A stretch of 64,000 nucleotides of DNA from Streptomyces sp. NBC_00224. Lineage in GTDB: Bacteria; Actinomycetota; Actinomycetes; Streptomycetales; Streptomycetaceae. The DNA lies in NCBI RefSeq assembly GCF_041435195.1, contig NZ_CP108106.1:8197001-8261000 (forward strand), written 5' to 3'. Under the pieces are notes generated by a model. That model worked only from the letters and a program-made list of their open reading frames with translations, had not been told where the DNA came from and did not search any database. Numbering within the stretch: position 1 is the stretch's first letter; each line of letters starts with the position of its first letter. A program made the position numbers and the translations under genes. Below, piece by piece: positions 19,496-28,682 of the stretch.

Positions 19496-21058
19496 TCAGA
19501 AGCGCAGGGCCCAGGAGTCGACATAGCCGGTGTTCCCGGCGCGGGCGTCGAACACCCGCAGTCGCCACACCCCGTTGGCGGTCTCCGATGAGGCGTCGAT
19601 CGCGTAGACCACGGTGAAGTCCGTGACGGCCCAGCCCTCCCATTCGTCCTTGATGGGATACGCGGTGCCGTCGGGGGCGATCACGTCGATCCGCAGGTCG
19701 CCGGAGTCCGGATGCTTGATGTCGATCTCGACGTCGAGGTCAGCCGGGGCACGGCCGGACACTCCGCTGACGGTCACGGGGGAGTTGACGGTCGCCAGGT
19801 CGGCCACCGGGTAGTCCGTGGTGTTGGCGAAGCGGCTGCCGGGCGGACGCTGTGGTGAACTGCCCACGTACAGCAGCCGGTTGACCGAACCGGCGCCCGG
19901 GTCGATGACGGATCCGGTCGTGGCCGAGGCGGTGAGGGCCGCACCGACCTGGGCCGGGGTGGCCGTGCGGTGCTCGGCGAGATGGAGCGCGGCCGCACCG
20001 GTGACGTGCGGCGTGGCCATCGAGGTGCCGGACATGGTCGTGTACCAGTCCTCGGACCAGTACGCGGCGGAGGTGATGGAGTCTCCCGGAGCGAACAGGT
20101 CCACCAGCGGCCCGTAGTTGGAGTAGGAGGCGCGGTGGTCGTGCTCGCCGACCGCCCCGACCGTCAGCGCGGTCTGGACGCGGGCGGGGGAGCGGCCCGC
20201 CGCGTCGATGTCCTGGTTGCCCGCGGCGACGGCGTAGGTGATGCCGGAGGCGATGGAGTTGCGGACGGCGGCATCCAGGACGTCGTCCGGGTCCCCGCCC
20301 AGGCTCATGTTCGCCACGGCCGGCTTGACCGCGTTGCGGGTCACCCAGTCGATGCCCGCCACCACCTGCTCGGTGGTGCCCTCGCCCGTGTAGTCGAGCA
20401 CCCGCACCGCGACGATCTTCGCCTTCTTCGCCACCCCGTAGGTGGTGCCCGCGACCGTACCGGCGACGTGTGTGCCGTGGCCGTGGTCGTCCTGCGCGGT
20501 CATGTCGTCGTCGATGGCGTCGTAGCCGTAGGTGGCGCGGCCGCCGAAGTCCTCATGGGCGATGTTCACACCCGTGTCGATGACATACGCGGTCACCCCC
20601 TGCCCGGCCGAATCCGGGTACGTGTAGCCCCCGGCCATCGGCAGACGGCGCTGGTCGATGCGGGCCAGGCCCCAGGAAGGGGGATCCGGTTGGGTGGCAT
20701 CGAGCCGCAGCGTCCGGTTCTGCGCCACCTCGGCGACCGCCGGATCGGCGGCGAGGCGCCGGGCCTGACGCTCCGACAGGTGGGCCGAGTAGCCGTTGAG
20801 CGCGGTGTCGTAGGTGCGGCGGATCCTGCCTCCGTACCGCTCGACGACGGCCCGGCCTCCCGGCGTCCGCGAGGCGGCGCGGGAGGGGTTGAGGACGACG
20901 AGGTAGCTGTCGGCGACGGCTCCCGGGGCGTCGGCGTACTGAACGACGCCTTCCGGCGGCCCGGCAGCGGATGCCTCCGTGGTCCCGACGAGTACGAGCG
21001 CTGCGGCGAGCGCGATCACGGCGCCGCAGCGCTGTCTTAAGCGCGGTGTGATGGCCAT
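19496..21058 (-). CDS. Secreted S8 subtilisin-like protease with P-domain
   Basis: A 520-residue secreted serine protease. A signal peptide (1-32) is followed by an I9-type propeptide (about 50-118, DSYLVVLNPSRA... HLSERQARRLAADPAV). The catalytic domain has Asp161 (YVIDTGVN), His194 (HGHGTHVAG), oxyanion Asn281 (AAGN) and Ser346 (MSGTSMATPH). Residues about 405-520 form a proprotein-convertase P-domain (DLDVEIDIKHPDSGDL; GVWRLRVFDARAGNTG). It would mature autocatalytically and degrade or process extracellular proteins. The ATG at 21058 begins the signal peptide; a GTG at 21091 is possible. It is convergent with the DUF11 operon, so any role on those proteins is speculative. Confidence 0.93.
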   Translation of the reverse strand: MAITPRLRQRCGAVIALAAALVLVGTTEASAAGPPEGVVQYADAPGAVADSYLVVLNPSRAASRTPGGRAVVERYGGRIRRTYDTALNGYSAHLSERQARRLAADPAVAEVAQNRTLRLDATQPDPPSWGLARIDQRRLPMAGGYTYPDSAGQGVTAYVIDTGVNIAHEDFGGRATYGYDAIDDDMTAQDDHGHGTHVAGTVAGTTYGVAKKAKIVAVRVLDYTGEGTTEQVVAGIDWVTRNAVKPAVANMSLGGDPDDVLDAAVRNSIASGITYAVAAGNQDIDAAGRSPARVQTALTVGAVGEHDHRASYSNYGPLVDLFAPGDSITSAAYWSEDWYTTMSGTSMATPHVTGAAALHLAEHRTATPAQVGAALTASATTGSVIDPGAGSVNRLLYVGSSPQRPPGSRFANTTDYPVADLATVNSPVTVSGVSGRAPADLDVEIDIKHPDSGDLRIDVIAPDGTAYPIKDEWEGWAVTDFTVVYAIDASSETANGVWRLRVFDARAGNTGYVDSWALRF

Positions 21059-21330
21059 CCGGCCAGGGTGGCCGGTGCCGGTCACCCGCACAAGGGCGTG
21101 CCACAGCTGCTGGGGACGCTGGTGCGGATGAGGGGTGGGGCCGGCAAAGTGTGCCCGGTTGCGGCCTCCGTCTCAAGGTATCCGGCTGGAACGTGCCACC
21201 TGCCGGGTGCGAACCGGGCGTCGGGGGAGCGCCGTTGGAGGCCGTATCGGTTCGCGGAGGCGTTCGGGGCCCGGTTGGTCCGCGGCGTTACCGGCCGCCG
21301 CCGCGACCTCGGTGACTGGTCTTGACTGGT

Positions 21331-22152
21331 CTACCGCCCCGCCGGATCGCGGGTGGTCGGCAGCTGCCACACGTACTCGAACGAGGCGTGAACCATCTTG
21401 TAACCGTGTGCCCCGGAGCGGAAGAGGATCATCGGCAGGCCCACCGGGGCCTTGGGGGCGAGGAGGTTGGGTGAGTAGTAGCAGACGTGCGGGAAGATGA
21501 CCGTCGTGCAGTAGGGGGCGGCCATGGCCAGTCTCAGGTCGACGTGCGGTCCCATCGTGGCCCGCAGGCCGGCGACGGTCACCCTCGTCGACTCGACGTC
21601 GCGCTCCAGCTGCGAGGTGTGCTCGGGGCTTCGTCCGACCTCTTCGATCGCGGCCCGGACGGGAACATCGGGGTTGGCCGGATCGCAGACGACCGCCCGG
21701 ATCCGGACCCGGCCGCCGGTCTCCCGCAGCATCGTCTCGATGTCGCGGTAGAACGGTCCGAGGGGATTGAAGAACACCCGCAGAGAGACGCCCATCATGA
21801 GGATCTCGCCGTTCTCGAAGCTGCGGAACTCCTCCGACAGCCGTGTCTGCGCGTTGTCGCGGCGGGGCGATGTCTCGCGGTCCTTGTACACGCGGCTGAT
21901 CCCGGCGTCGGACAGCTCGTTGAAGATGCGCCACACCTCGTCCCCGAGCCACTTCTCCTTGAGCCGGTCGTAGGAGAAGGACACCAGGATGGGAAAGAGC
22001 ACGGCCGATCCCAGCGACTCCAGAACCACCGCCGACAGGGCCCACAGCCTGCTCTCGGTGAGGACGCCGACCGCGAGCCCCGAGACCAGTACGGCGAACC
22101 CGAGCGCGGCGCAGAGGTAGAGGAACTTCTGGTGCACGACGGACGGAGTCAC
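21331..22152 (-). CDS. Two-TM protein with PLD-like domain, coupled to selD
   Basis: A 273-residue protein. Two N-terminal membrane helices (LYLCAALGFAVLVSGLAVGVL and a second at about 38-58) anchor a cytoplasmic domain. The core, ILMMGVSLRVFF ... VRIRAVVCDPANPDV, resembles the beta-strand skeleton of phospholipase D-like proteins, but I see no HxK(x4)D motif, so it may be catalytically inactive or use other residues. Its GTG start overlaps the TGA of selD (GTGA), implying tight co-expression. No known selenium role exists for such a protein; the function is unknown. About 270 bases downstream to the subtilase start hold no gene. Confidence 0.72.
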   Translation of the reverse strand: MTPSVVHQKFLYLCAALGFAVLVSGLAVGVLTESRLWALSAVVLESLGSAVLFPILVSFSYDRLKEKWLGDEVWRIFNELSDAGISRVYKDRETSPRRDNAQTRLSEEFRSFENGEILMMGVSLRVFFNPLGPFYRDIETMLRETGGRVRIRAVVCDPANPDVPVRAAIEEVGRSPEHTSQLERDVESTRVTVAGLRATMGPHVDLRLAMAAPYCTTVIFPHVCYYSPNLLAPKAPVGLPMILFRSGAHGYKMVHASFEYVWQLPTTRDPAGR

Positions 22153-23249
22153 GCGGGCTTCCCCTTCCCGGTTCCGCGTCCCAGGCGCTGCATCACGATC
22201 GTCCCGGGAGTGCCGCCACCCGTCACCTCCCCTATGTCGACGGCCAGAACGCCGTACTCGGCACAGCGGGCCTGGAACGTACGAGCCTGGTCGGGGGAGG
22301 CCGAGAGGAGCAGGCCGCCCGAGGTCTGCGGATCACACAGAGAGATGCGCCGCGCCACGGGCAGGTCCGCCCAGTCCACCCGGTCCTCCAGCGCGAAGTA
22401 GGTCCGCTCGGCGCTGTTGGCTACGATGCCGTGCTCCTCGGCGAGTTCGACCGCGTGCCGCAGCATCGGTACCGCGTCGGGGAACACCATGGCGGTGCAG
22501 GCCGAGGCGACCAGCATGGTGCGCAGATGGCCGATGAGTCCGTAGCCGGTGATGTCGGTGGCGGCGTCGATACCGGTGTCACGGGCCAGTCGACAGGCCG
22601 TGCGGTTGGAGGCGAGCATGACGCTCTCGGCCTCCAACACCGCGTCGGCGGAGGCCACTTCGGCCTTCTGTCCGGCGATGACGATGCCGGTGCCGAGCGG
22701 TTTGGTGAGGACGAGCCGGTGACCGGGGCGTGCGTTGCTCTGGAGCATGACGTGGCCGGGCTGGGTCGCGCCGATCACGCACAGGCCGAAGACGGGGGAT
22801 TCGGAGACGATGGAGTGGCCTCCGGCGAGCTGCGTGGAACACTCGGCGAGTGCGCGGACGGCGCCCCGCATGAGCTGCGCCACCGTCTCGTGCGGCAGTT
22901 CGGGAGGCCAGCCGAGTATGCCGAGCGCGAGGAACGGTTCGGCGCCCATCGCGTAGATGTCGGACACCGCGTTCATCGCGGCGATGCGGCCCCAGGTCTC
23001 CGCGTCCTGTGAGACGGGTGTGCCGAAGTCGGTGGAGAAGGCGAGGGTGAGATCGGTGGTGAGCCTGTAGAGCGCCGCGTCGTCCCGTTGTGTGCCCGGC
23101 ACGAGGTTGTCCGTGCGGCCGCCGAACGCGGCCGGGCGGGCCCCGAGAGACTCCAGCAGGGCTTCCATCCGGTCGAGGGGGATCTTGCACGCGCATCCCC
23201 CCGCCGCGGTCAAGTTGAGCAGGTTCGTCGAAGCCGCCGCACCTGGCAT
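22149..23249 (-). CDS. selD: Selenide, water dikinase (selenophosphate synthetase)
   Basis: A 366-residue PurM-like enzyme that makes selenophosphate from selenide and ATP, the selenium donor for selenocysteine and selenouridine. The N-terminal active-site loop GGCACKIP has Cys19 and Cys21 with Lys22, matching GCGCK of E. coli SelD; it is a Cys, not Sec, form. Further motifs: DDAALYRL, STDFGTPV, MNAVSDIYAMGAEP, GGHSI and LCDPQTSGGLL. The ATG at 23249 has AAGGGGGA just upstream. The neighbours do not include selA, selB, tRNA-Sec or mnmH, so the partners must be elsewhere. It is coupled to the downstream PLD-like membrane gene. Confidence 0.93.
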   Translation of the reverse strand: MPGAAASTNLLNLTAAGGCACKIPLDRMEALLESLGARPAAFGGRTDNLVPGTQRDDAALYRLTTDLTLAFSTDFGTPVSQDAETWGRIAAMNAVSDIYAMGAEPFLALGILGWPPELPHETVAQLMRGAVRALAECSTQLAGGHSIVSESPVFGLCVIGATQPGHVMLQSNARPGHRLVLTKPLGTGIVIAGQKAEVASADAVLEAESVMLASNRTACRLARDTGIDAATDITGYGLIGHLRTMLVASACTAMVFPDAVPMLRHAVELAEEHGIVANSAERTYFALEDRVDWADLPVARRISLCDPQTSGGLLLSASPDQARTFQARCAEYGVLAVDIGEVTGGGTPGTIVMQRLGRGTGKGKPA

Positions 23250-23606
23250 CCCGTCCCCCTTCGATGCCCGCCGTCTGCGCTGTGTGGCGCGCGGTGGTCC
23301 CACTATGACGGCGGCACCTGACGGAGACCAGAGCCCGGTACGGACCGCGAAGAGCAGGCCCGCAACGCACGTGTCCCGTACGGCACTTCACGCCTCGCCG
23401 GCACCGGTCTCCTCGGGCTTTTTCGGGCCCGAGCATCGAGGAATTACCGCCGATTCGGCGTCGGGAAGGGCGAATTCTGAAAGTAACGCGAAAGAAAATG
23501 GCGTGCGCGCCTGGGGCGCTGCTAGCGTCCGAACAGCGGGTTGGAGTCGATGGATTTCGACGCGCCGAATAGGACACTCTTGAAGGCCTGAGGAAAGGGC
23601 ATGCGC
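23250..23606. other. Intergenic region between selD and small secreted protein
   Basis: About 357 bases serving as divergent promoters. I see no gene, RNA or strong symmetric site here; an AT-richer patch near 23450-23500 probably holds promoter elements for the rightward gene. Confidence 0.35.
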
Positions 23607-23966
23607 ATGCGAAATTCCAGGAACCTTGCCGAGGCGGCGATCGTCGCCGTCGGGATGGCGGGCATGTTGGCCGTCTGCGGACCGACGGCGCAGGCAGCAC
23701 ACGCGGCTCCGACAGGGAATGCTGCTGCGCAGCAGGTCGGCGGTAGTGCCGCGTCGACAGCGACTCAAACCGTGGGGTTCAGCGGAAAGGTCATCGAATT
23801 CAAAGACGGTCGCCTCCAGCTCGCCACCGCAAACGGGGATGTGACCTTCGAGCTCACCAAGGGAACGTACCGCTACGGCTCCCTTCAGCCGGGATTCCAT
23901 GCCTATGTGGCGGCTTACGAGCAGAATGACACCTGGGTGGCAACCTCCATATTCACCTACCCGTAA
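23607..23966 (+). CDS. Small secreted protein with OB-like beta domain
   Basis: A 119-residue exported protein. The signal peptide ends near AQAAHA (about residue 34). The C-terminal 60 residues (GFSGKVIEFKDGRLQLATAN ... YRYGSLQPGFHAYVAAYEQN, abridged) read as a small beta-barrel with alternating strands, reminiscent of OB-fold/DUF5666-like secreted domains. No Cys remains in the mature chain. Two ATGs lie six bases apart; the second (23607) sits 7 bases after GGAAAGGG and is preferred to 23601. Monocistronic; function unknown. Confidence 0.72.
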   Translation: MRNSRNLAEAAIVAVGMAGMLAVCGPTAQAAHAAPTGNAAAQQVGGSAASTATQTVGFSGKVIEFKDGRLQLATANGDVTFELTKGTYRYGSLQPGFHAYVAAYEQNDTWVATSIFTYP

Positions 23967-24018
23967 ATAGGCGACCGAACAGTGTTTCCCTCGGTGCTGC
24001 CGGTGGCACAGTGGTTCT

Positions 24019-24762
24019 ATGTGTGGCCGTTACGTCTCCACCCGCAGCCCCGAGGACCTGGTCCAGCTCTTCCAGGTCACCGACTGGCATGCCCAGGAGC
24101 GGTTGGCGCCGAGCTGGAACGTCGCGCCGACCGACGAGGTGTGGGCCGTCCTGGAGCGCACCGCGCGCGGACATGACGATGCCGCGCCGCACGGCAGGCA
24201 GTTGCGGCCACTGCGCTGGGGGCTGGTGCCGTCGTGGGCGAAGGACGTGAAGGTGGGCGCCCGGATGATCAACGCGCGGGTGGAGACCGTGCACGAGAAG
24301 CCCGCCTTCCGCCGTGCGTTCCTCAAGCACCGCTGCCTGCTGCCGGCCGACGGCTTCTACGAGTGGGAGCAGGTCAAGGACCACGGCACCGGCAAAGTCC
24401 GTAAGCAGCCGTACTTCATCCGTCCCGAGGACGACCAGGTGATGGCGCTCGCCGGGCTGTACGAGTACTGGCGCGATCGCACGGTCAAGCAGGACGACGA
24501 CCCCGCCGCCTGGTTGGTGACCTGCACGATCATCACCACCGAGGCCACGGACGCGGCCGGCCGCGTGCACCCGCGCATGCCCCTCGCGCTCACCGAGGAC
24601 CATTACGACGCCTGGCTCGACCCCCACCACCAGGACCCCGACGAACTGCGCGCCCTGCTGACCCAGCCCGCGGGCGGCCACCTGGACGCCCGGCCGGTCT
24701 CCCCGGCCGTGAACAACGTACGCAACAACGGCCCCGAACTCCTGGAGGGGGCCGCTCCGTAG
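24019..24762 (+). CDS. SRAP (YedK/HMCES-like) abasic-site protein
   Basis: A 247-residue SOS-response-associated peptidase family protein. Family members cross-link covalently through Cys2 to abasic sites in single-stranded DNA, protecting them. All expected residues are visible: Cys2 in MCGRYV, NARVET (Asn), GFYEW (Glu) and VHPRMPLAL (His). WGLVPSWAKD is the conserved DNA-contact region. Exposure of Cys2 by Met removal fixes the start at 24019. It is followed immediately by the remnant of a kinase-like gene in a different frame. Confidence 0.93.
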   Translation: MCGRYVSTRSPEDLVQLFQVTDWHAQERLAPSWNVAPTDEVWAVLERTARGHDDAAPHGRQLRPLRWGLVPSWAKDVKVGARMINARVETVHEKPAFRRAFLKHRCLLPADGFYEWEQVKDHGTGKVRKQPYFIRPEDDQVMALAGLYEYWRDRTVKQDDDPAAWLVTCTIITTEATDAAGRVHPRMPLALTEDHYDAWLDPHHQDPDELRALLTQPAGGHLDARPVSPAVNNVRNNGPELLEGAAP

Positions 24763-24935
24763 ATCGACTGGAGTGCGACACCAGTACGGCGAGCCCACGC
24801 GAATGCGCCCAGCGGATCGAGGAGTTCCTCCCACGCCGCCCGAGCCCCACCGCCTTCACCCGCCTCCGCGCACGCTACGGCTTTGACGAGGCACTGGTAG
24901 GGGTGCCCCCATCGAGGCTCGGGGGACAGCCGTAG
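24759..24935 (+). pseudogene. C-terminal fragment of a CPT/AAA-kinase-like protein
   Basis: Directly after the SRAP stop, an open frame ending at TAG 24933-24935 reads RLECDTSTASPRECAQRIEE followed by FLPRRPSPTAFTRLRA. This resembles the C-terminus of chloramphenicol-phosphotransferase-like/AAA kinases (DTS..SP.ECA..I pattern). The P-loop and all upstream parts are missing, and there is no start codon with a ribosome site, so it is a relic. A stem-loop-like GTGCCCCC/GGGGGAC lies near its end. Confidence 0.45.
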
Positions 24936-25151
24936 TGAATGGGGCGGCTGTTCCGCTTAGCGTCTGACGGTGTGAGACATATACGGAACAGGGTGACGAG
25001 ATCCCCTTTTGGTAGGAGTCAACCAGCCGCGTCCGCAGGGCCGTTGCCCGGCACCTCAGCCGTCGTGGCGGTCGCCTTGGCCACGGCCGACGCGGCGCAC
25101 ACCGCACGCACTCCCGACCGCAACCCCCCCCCCGCACGCCGAGGAGACTTC
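24936..25151. promoter_or_regulatory. Promoter region of the Tap-type peptidase
   Basis: Contains TGTTCCG (24949-24955) and CGGAACA (24984-24990), a perfect 7-bp inverted repeat with a 28-base spacer, flanking a likely promoter around GAGACATATACGG. It may be an operator for the peptidase gene. No gene is evident. Confidence 0.4.
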
Positions 25152-26732
25152 GTGATCACCCCCAGCCCCACCCTGCGCCGCACTTCGGCCGTGGGCCTCG
25201 CCCTCGCCGCCTGCCTCGGCGCGGTACCCGCCGTGACGGCCACGGCGGCGACGCCCACCGCGTCGAAGTCCGGGGCCTCGCTCGACCGTTACTACGATCA
25301 GCGTCTGGGCTGGGGCAGCTGTGCCAAGGGGCCGGGCGACAGTATGGGCCGTGATCTCGACAAGGCCGGTGTGCAGTGCGCGGACGTCACCGTGCCGCTC
25401 GACTACGCCGCTCCCCGGGGCCGTACCATCACCGTCGCGATATCCCGGCTCAAGGCCACCGACACCCGCCACCGCATCGGGTCGATCCTGCTCAACAACG
25501 GTGGTCCCGGCGGGACGGCGCTTGAGTCCCCGCCGGAGTTCCATGCGTGGATGAAGAAGACCGGCCCGCGGTACGACATCGTCGGCTTCGACCCGCGCTT
25601 CGTCGGCCGTAGCACCCCGCTGGACTGCGGCTGGCCCGTCGGTACCAATCTCCTCTCGGCCGGTCTCAGCCGGGCGAGCTTCGAGCGCCAGGTCGCCCTG
25701 CAGAAGGATCTGGCCGCCAAGTGCCGTGCCGCCGGCGCCTCCGTGCTGCCGCACGTGACCACACGTAACACGGCCCGCGACATGGACGTCATCCGTGGCG
25801 CGCTCGGCGAGAAGAAGATCTCCTACTTCGGTTACTCGTACGGCACCTATCTGGGCACCGTCTACACCCAGATGTTCCCCGGCCGCACCGACCGCATGGT
25901 CCTGGACGGCGCCGTCGACCCCCGCAAGTTCGGCCCCCGACTGCTCCAGGCGGCCGTCGGCGAGAACGAGCAGGCGCTCGCCGACTGGGCCACATGGGCT
26001 GCCGCCCGCCACGATACCTACGGCCTCGGCCGCACCCGGGCCCAGGTCCTGGCCACCATCGACCACATCATCAAGACCTCCGCACGCGGCCCGCTGACCG
26101 TCGGCACGGCGCCCGAGACCTTCCAACTCGACGACACCCACATACCGTTCATCCTGCTCGCCGGGGTCGACAGCGACACCAACACGTCCCGGGCGACCCT
26201 CGCCGAGCAGGTGTCCGTGCTGAACAAGGCCGCGGCCGGACAGCCGACCCGGCTGTCGCCGATCTTCGCTGCGACCCTGCGGCTCGCGATGACCGGCGAG
26301 CAGTCGCACCACGGCAGTGTGCAGTCCGCGGTCATCTGCGGGGATAGGGCGGCTCCGCGCGACCCCGAGGTCTACTGGCGGGACATCGAGCGCAGCCGTG
26401 CCGCATACCCGCGCTTCGGCGCGCTGGCCAACAACATCGGCCCGTGCGCCTTCTGGGACCGGCCCCGCGAGGAGCCCACTCAGGTGAAGCACGACGCCAA
26501 GGTGCTGATCGTGTCCGCCACCGGCGACCCGCGCACCGCGCACAAGGGTGCCGTCGCTCTGCACGGCCTGCTGCCGAGCTCCAAGCTCATTACCCTCAAG
26601 GGCGCCAACCGGCACGCGATCTACGGCCTCTACGAGAATGCCTGCGTCGACAACAAGGTCAACCAGTACCTGGCCACCGGCAAGCTGCCCGCCAACGACC
26701 AGACCTGCTCCAAGCAGGCCGGCCGGCCCTAA
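25152..26732 (+). CDS. Secreted tripeptidyl aminopeptidase-like alpha/beta hydrolase
   Basis: A 526-residue exported peptidase of the Streptomyces Tap/SlpD/SlpE family (S33), which removes N-terminal tripeptides from extracellular proteins. A GTG start at 25152 follows GAGGAGA and gives a signal peptide (residues 1-33). The catalytic triad is Ser229 (GYSYGTYLG), Asp459 (ATGDPRT) and His488 (NRHAIYG); NNGGPGGT forms the oxyanion region and the C-terminal ENACVDNKVNQYLATGKLP is typical. Its 3' end overlaps the convergent hydrolase gene by 4 bases. A paralogue is encoded at 43195-44742. Confidence 0.92.
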   Translation: MITPSPTLRRTSAVGLALAACLGAVPAVTATAATPTASKSGASLDRYYDQRLGWGSCAKGPGDSMGRDLDKAGVQCADVTVPLDYAAPRGRTITVAISRLKATDTRHRIGSILLNNGGPGGTALESPPEFHAWMKKTGPRYDIVGFDPRFVGRSTPLDCGWPVGTNLLSAGLSRASFERQVALQKDLAAKCRAAGASVLPHVTTRNTARDMDVIRGALGEKKISYFGYSYGTYLGTVYTQMFPGRTDRMVLDGAVDPRKFGPRLLQAAVGENEQALADWATWAAARHDTYGLGRTRAQVLATIDHIIKTSARGPLTVGTAPETFQLDDTHIPFILLAGVDSDTNTSRATLAEQVSVLNKAAAGQPTRLSPIFAATLRLAMTGEQSHHGSVQSAVICGDRAAPRDPEVYWRDIERSRAAYPRFGALANNIGPCAFWDRPREEPTQVKHDAKVLIVSATGDPRTAHKGAVALHGLLPSSKLITLKGANRHAIYGLYENACVDNKVNQYLATGKLPANDQTCSKQAGRP

Positions 26733-27559
26733 GCGGCGGGGCTGACGGAGGGGCTGCCCGTCGCTGACCTCGGGAACGCGTCGTCCGTGAAGCGCTGCAG
26801 TGCCGCGCGGATCAGCGTGTTGACCGCGGCGGGCTGCTCCTGGTGAGCCATGTGCCCGGCCTGTTCGATCACATGGAAGGTGCCGTACGGGGTCAGCGCG
26901 GCCAGCGTACGGGACACCTCCAGCGGTATCTCGGTGTCGTACCGACCGTGCAGGTAGTCCACCGGGACGGCGATCCCGGTCAGCGCCTCGCGCGGATCGT
27001 GGGACATGGCCTCGGTGAACAACTCGTCGATGAAGTGCCCCGATTCGAGGATCTGGCGCACCGTCTGCCGTACGAGCCCGACCGGCGCGGTAGGACCGAA
27101 CCACTTCGGGACCCAGTTGGCCACGGTTGCCGCACGGTCGGCGGCGAGGGAGGAGATCAGGGAGTGCAGGGCACTGGCCATGCCCTGGCTCGGCCAGTGT
27201 CCGGGCCCGCTGATCGACACCACACCGGCGACGTGCTCCGGTGCGCGAAGAGCCGTTTCCAGGGCGAAGGTGGCTCCGAGTGAACTGCCCACCAGCAACG
27301 GCTGTTGCAGGCCGAGGTGTTCGATGAGGGCGAGTATGTCTTCTACGTTGGCCCGTGTGGTGTTGCCGGTGGGTGGATGCTCCGAGCGTCCGCATCCCCG
27401 CCAGTCCATGGTGATCACGCGGTGGTCGGCGGCCAGGTCGGCGACTTGTGCGTCCCACACCCTGCCGCTGGTGCCCCAGCCGTGCAGGAACAGCACCGGG
27501 GCCCCGGCTCCGGTGTCCGTGTGGAAGAGTTCGACCCCGTTGACGGTCACGTACGGCAT
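26729..27559 (-). CDS. Alpha/beta hydrolase
   Basis: A 276-residue cytoplasmic alpha/beta hydrolase of the haloperoxidase/esterase type. LFLHGWGTSGRVWDAQ carries the oxyanion hole, GSSLGATFA the nucleophile Ser, LHGRYDTEIP the Asp and EQAGHMAHQEQP the His. The substrate is not deducible. It is divergent from a LysR regulator over 173 bases with a symmetric site near the regulator, so it is the probable target. The ATG at 27559 gives the standard MPYVTVNGVEL start. Confidence 0.88.
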   Translation of the reverse strand: MPYVTVNGVELFHTDTGAGAPVLFLHGWGTSGRVWDAQVADLAADHRVITMDWRGCGRSEHPPTGNTTRANVEDILALIEHLGLQQPLLVGSSLGATFALETALRAPEHVAGVVSISGPGHWPSQGMASALHSLISSLAADRAATVANWVPKWFGPTAPVGLVRQTVRQILESGHFIDELFTEAMSHDPREALTGIAVPVDYLHGRYDTEIPLEVSRTLAALTPYGTFHVIEQAGHMAHQEQPAAVNTLIRAALQRFTDDAFPRSATGSPSVSPAA

Positions 27560-27690
27560 GAGTGGCTTTCCTCGCTGATTCGCTGATCCGCTGACTCACC
27601 ACGCGGGAAACGTGGCGTTGTGCGGGCAAGTTCACCGCGCCAGTTCACCGCGTTGCAGAGCGACGACCAAGGTCCGGTTCGCTCGTACAC

Positions 27691-27709
27691 TCATCAAGGA
27701 TCATGATGA
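27691..27709. promoter_or_regulatory. Putative LysR binding site
   Basis: TCATCA, seven bases, TGATGA: a perfect inverted repeat containing the T-N11-A spacing typical of LysR boxes, 23 bases upstream of the LysR start. Likely controls both divergent genes. Confidence 0.65.
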
Positions 27710-27732
27710 ATTCGGGTGGCCGGAGGTAGGTA

Positions 27733-28668
27733 ATGGAGCTGCGTCAGTTGCGGTACTTCGTGGCGGTCGCCGAGGAACTGCACTTCGGCCGGGCCGCCGA
27801 GCGTCTGCACATCGTCCAGCCCACTGTCAGCCAGCAGGTCCGGCGCCTGGAGCGCGAACTCCGACTGGACCTGTTCGACCGCACCACACGCAAGGTCACC
27901 CTCACCGCCGGGGGCGCCGCGTTCCTGCCTCACGCCCGGGCCGTCCTGACAGCCGAGCGCGCGGGCCTCGACGCCATGGCCGACCACCGCGCCGAGCGGA
28001 AGGCCGTCCTGCGTATCGGCACCAGTGTCGGCCTCGGGACCCGCCTCGAACACGTCCTGGCTTCGCTGGCGGAGAGTGCCCCTGACGTCGCCGTCGAACT
28101 GACGAGTTCCCCGACGGCCAACCGCCTCCAAGCCGTACGGGACGGTGAGTTGGACGCGGCCTTCGTACGCGGGGCGAGTCGCGGCCAAGGGCTGGACCTC
28201 GTCCCGGTCTGGAAGGATCCCCTGGTCGTGGCCCTTCCCGCAGCCCACCCCCTGGCCACCGGCACTGCCGTCCAGGTAGCCGACCTCGCCGCCCTGCCCC
28301 TGCGGATCGTGCCTCGTGAGCACAACCCCCACCTGGTGGACTTGGTGGTCGCGGCGTGCAACGACGCCGGGTTCGAGCCCCTTCTCGGCCCTGCCTTCAC
28401 CACCGACCAGGACACCCTTGCCGCGATCGCCACCGGCGCCCCCAGCTGGACGGTCTTCTACGCCGCCCAGGCCGCCCGCCTCCCCGCCGGGCGCACCGTC
28501 TTCCGGCCCTTCGCTCCGCCCATCCCGATGGCCGAGACGTTTCTCGCCGTCCACCCCGCCACACCCGCGCGCCGCCTCACTCCTCTCCTCGCCGCCTGTC
28601 ATGGATCGGAATTCGCGCGCGGCGGCGCCTGTGTGCGTGATAGGACAGTCGGCGATCATCGGGCTTGA
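27733..28668 (+). CDS. LysR-family transcriptional regulator
   Basis: A 311-residue LysR regulator. The N-terminal HTH (MELRQLRYFVAVAEELHFGR, AAERLHIVQPTVSQQVRRLE) is canonical; residues about 90-290 form the periplasmic-binding-like effector domain (VLRIGTSVGLGTRLEHVL ... LRIVPREHNP). The ATG at 27733 follows GGAGGTAGGTA. It is divergent from the hydrolase at 26729-27559 and followed 14 bases later by the SDR gene, so both neighbours could be in its regulon. The C-terminal extension after LLAACHG is longer than usual and not conserved-looking. Confidence 0.92.
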   Translation: MELRQLRYFVAVAEELHFGRAAERLHIVQPTVSQQVRRLERELRLDLFDRTTRKVTLTAGGAAFLPHARAVLTAERAGLDAMADHRAERKAVLRIGTSVGLGTRLEHVLASLAESAPDVAVELTSSPTANRLQAVRDGELDAAFVRGASRGQGLDLVPVWKDPLVVALPAAHPLATGTAVQVADLAALPLRIVPREHNPHLVDLVVAACNDAGFEPLLGPAFTTDQDTLAAIATGAPSWTVFYAAQAARLPAGRTVFRPFAPPIPMAETFLAVHPATPARRLTPLLAACHGSEFARGGACVRDRTVGDHRA

Positions 28669-28682
28669 TTCCAGGGGGAGTT

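Noticed and set aside
24916..24932. GTGCCCCC/GGGGGAC stem as a terminator
   Set aside because: The loop and stem are imperfect, and similar GC-rich repeats are common in such genomes.
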